Origin: a virus
DNA length: 34,709 nt
IMG/VR virus record: IMGVR_UViG_3300024264_000097
Span: 1-34,709 of that record
Strand: one strand, 5' to 3'
Below are positions 33,271-34,709 of this stretch, one piece after another. Position numbers and translations under genes: made by a program. The stretch's first letter is position 1; each line of letters opens with the position of its first letter. The notes beneath the pieces are model-generated. The model was given only the letters and a program-made list of their open reading frames with translations, was not told where the DNA came from and ran no database searches.

Positions 33271-34709
33271 TTATTGTGGACCGGCTGCTGGAGAAGCATC
33301 AGGATCAACTCTGTTACCTGCTTCAATATTTGTACCTGCTGGTTCTGTTGTAATGCTTGCTACAGGAGTCAAATCGCCAGTTATAATTTTACTTGCAAAT
33401 CCTCTTCCTAAACCAATACGATTAGCAGTTTCTGCGCCGCCTTGATCAGCATAACCGACTGCTCTACGGAATTGTTCACCTAACGCTCCAAAATCGTAAC
33501 TATCCCAACTCACTGTTTTAGATTGGATATATGCACATGCAATTCTTACAGCAATTTCAGGATCGTTAACTAGATCAGGATTTTCAACAATTTCAGGATG
33601 TCCTGCTTTTGGACCATACGTTTCGTAGTTGCCTTTAAATGTTAGCTGTATAAGCCCACGGCCACGATACTTATATCCTTCGTTTTGTGCATTGCCATAT
33701 CTGTTACCATACAACGTATTACCAATTGCAGCAGGTCCTGCTGCAACAAGCTCTTGAGCAAATGCGTCACTTCTTACACGAGTTGGAAATACTCGTCTTA
33801 GTGTACTAGCTCTGTAATTTAAGTTTTCGCTTCTTGGTTTGAATCCACATTCTGCTTGTATTTGTGCCATTGCCATACCAAGTGCTTCTGCATTACCCGG
33901 AGTTTCACCATCACCAAGTCTATTAGGATCTGCTGTTTTAAGAGCATTTGCAGGATCAAGTCCAATTTTTTTAATAAGTTCACTTAAGAAAAACTGTTGC
34001 AATAGTGTAACTTCAACTGGTTTTGCTGGTTGGTTGCCGCTGACTCCAACTTCTCCTGGAACAACTGTTTGTGAGCCGTTTATGTTAGCTGCTGAAACTG
34101 TTGCACCTGTTGCTGCACCACTACCTGCTAAGTCTGCATCACTACCTAACTGCGGTGAAGTTTCTCTTAATGCAGGACTTGGATTTGGTGCTGCTTGTGT
34201 ATATTGCGGCGTGAATGTGCCAGGATCTAAATGTTCATGTGCATTCCAAGGCTCATGTACAGGAACTCTAACAGGCCATAACGCAGATCCTGCTGTAGTA
34301 GCTACTGAAGCACTTCCCGCACTTACTGCACTAGTTGCTGCTGGACCATTTAAGTGTATATTTGGTGAAGCTGACATTAAGATATCAGCACCCGATGCTA
34401 CTTCTGTTGCGGCACCTGAAGTTACACGATTATAGCCACCGGTATTTAAATCTAAATTTGCTTGTGTGTCTTTTCTATCGCCAACTGTATTAATATCAAA
34501 TGTAGCTTGATTAGTAATCTTATGTGCGCCAGTTACTACTAAGTCTCCTGCTGCTCCAACAAATATTTTTTGCGATGCACCTACATAATGATTTTCATCT
34601 GAGCCAATTTCCATATTATGTTTAGCACCGACTTTATAGTCACTATTTTGACCAACTGTTAATTTATAATCTCTACCTGCATTATAATTAATATCTCTAG
34701 CAGCAGTCA
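33271..34709 (-). CDS. 5: gp5-like baseplate hub/spike protein fused to GH19-type lysozyme/chitinase domain (5' partial)
   Basis: The frame stays open to the right window edge; the in-frame ATG at 34614 is internal, since 31 more residues of the same repeat pattern precede it. The N-terminal part in the window is a run of strands with Gly turns (YKLTVGQ, YKVGAKH, MEIGSDE, HYVGASQ, IFVGAAG), with a VxVG-like ~8-residue period as in the gp5/VgrG spike beta-helix. A WPVRVPVHEPW segment follows at about 140-150 in window numbering. The C-terminal domain (about 235-435) is of the predicted chitinase/lysozyme class (GH19-like, COG3179): ECGF with putative catalytic Glu 286, then SENLNY with Glu 294, then LYGNRYGN and the signature YRGRGLIQLT and NYETYG. 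It should cut peptidoglycan under the tail tip. In T4 gp5 the lysozyme is a different fold placed before the beta-helix. Confidence 0.88.
   Translation of the reverse strand, partial: TAARDINYNAGRDYKLTVGQNSDYKVGAKHNMEIGSDENHYVGASQKIFVGAAGDLVVTGAHKITNQATFDINTVGDRKDTQANLDLNTGGYNRVTSGAATEVASGADILMSASPNIHLNGPAATSAVSAGSASVATTAGSALWPVRVPVHEPWNAHEHLDPGTFTPQYTQAAPNPSPALRETSPQLGSDADLAGSGAATGATVSAANINGSQTVVPGEVGVSGNQPAKPVEVTLLQQFFLSELIKKIGLDPANALKTADPNRLGDGETPGNAEALGMAMAQIQAECGFKPRSENLNYRASTLRRVFPTRVRSDAFAQELVAAGPAAIGNTLYGNRYGNAQNEGYKYRGRGLIQLTFKGNYETYGPKAGHPEIVENPDLVNDPEIAVRIACAYIQSKTVSWDSYDFGALGEQFRRAVGYADQGGAETANRIGLGRGFASKIITGDLTPVASITTEPAGTNIEAGNRVDPDASPAAGPQ

Noticed and set aside
33839-34435. 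198-residue open frame on the + strand opposite the hub/hydrolase gene
   Set aside because: It is antisense to a gene with clear gp5-like and GH19-type motifs; the Ala/Pro/Ser/Thr-rich product looks like shadow coding.
1-34709. tRNA genes, which T4-like phages often carry
   Set aside because: No cloverleaf-like sequence with a GTTCRANNC arm was noticed, and there is no gap long enough outside genes (largest about 66 bases) to hold one.

Overview
The window looks like the baseplate and tail-fibre module of a T4-like (contractile-tailed, myovirus-type) phage. The DNA is AT-rich and tightly packed, with 14 protein genes, almost no spacer, and no RNA genes, insertion sequences or CRISPR arrays that I can see. 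The style of the proteins (MAYxI fibre starts, Mtd-like fibre, a very large baseplate-linked protein, conserved small ORFs) is that of marine T4-like phages of cyanobacteria and SAR11-type hosts. The host assignment is inference from composition and family resemblance, not something the sequence proves.

Layout. The left part (1-4528) reads on the + strand: a 5'-truncated HExxH/VWA-domain protein, four small or medium conserved proteins of unknown role, then a 642-residue tail-fibre-like protein with an Mtd-like N-terminus and YadA-like head repeats. A strong hairpin with A-tract and T-tract (4552-4579) sits between this block and the rest and can stop transcription from both sides. Everything from 4595 to the right end reads on the - strand. 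In the direction of transcription it is: a gp5-like hub protein fused to a GH19-type muramidase/chitinase domain (truncated by the window edge), gp25, gp6, a giant 5609-residue protein, a 206-residue structural-type protein, and three fibre-like proteins sharing a common N-terminal region. The first of these three carries a tail-collar domain. The order hub-25-6-(giant)-(small)-fibres mirrors the T4 baseplate gene order, with the giant gene in the slot where T4 has genes 7 to 10.

Expression. Four gene starts are preceded by the same T4-late-type element, (G/A)ATAAATAC: at 2554 (+), 7242 (-), 12326 (-) and 32780 (-). Within transcription units the genes are linked by TAATG overlaps or gaps of a few bases, so translational coupling is likely. 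The products should work together: the cell-puncturing hub with its wall hydrolase, gp25 and gp6 forming the wedge and sheath-start platform, the giant protein decorating or bridging wedge and fibres, and the fibre set contacting the host.

The most unusual object is the 16.8 kb uninterrupted gene for the 5609-residue protein. It is a mosaic of a T4-like baseplate-associated N-terminus, CBM5/12-like modules, two FG-GAP-like propeller blocks, glycine-rich GxGY repeats and an inserted ~300-residue domain with an EF-hand-type loop and a histidine cluster.
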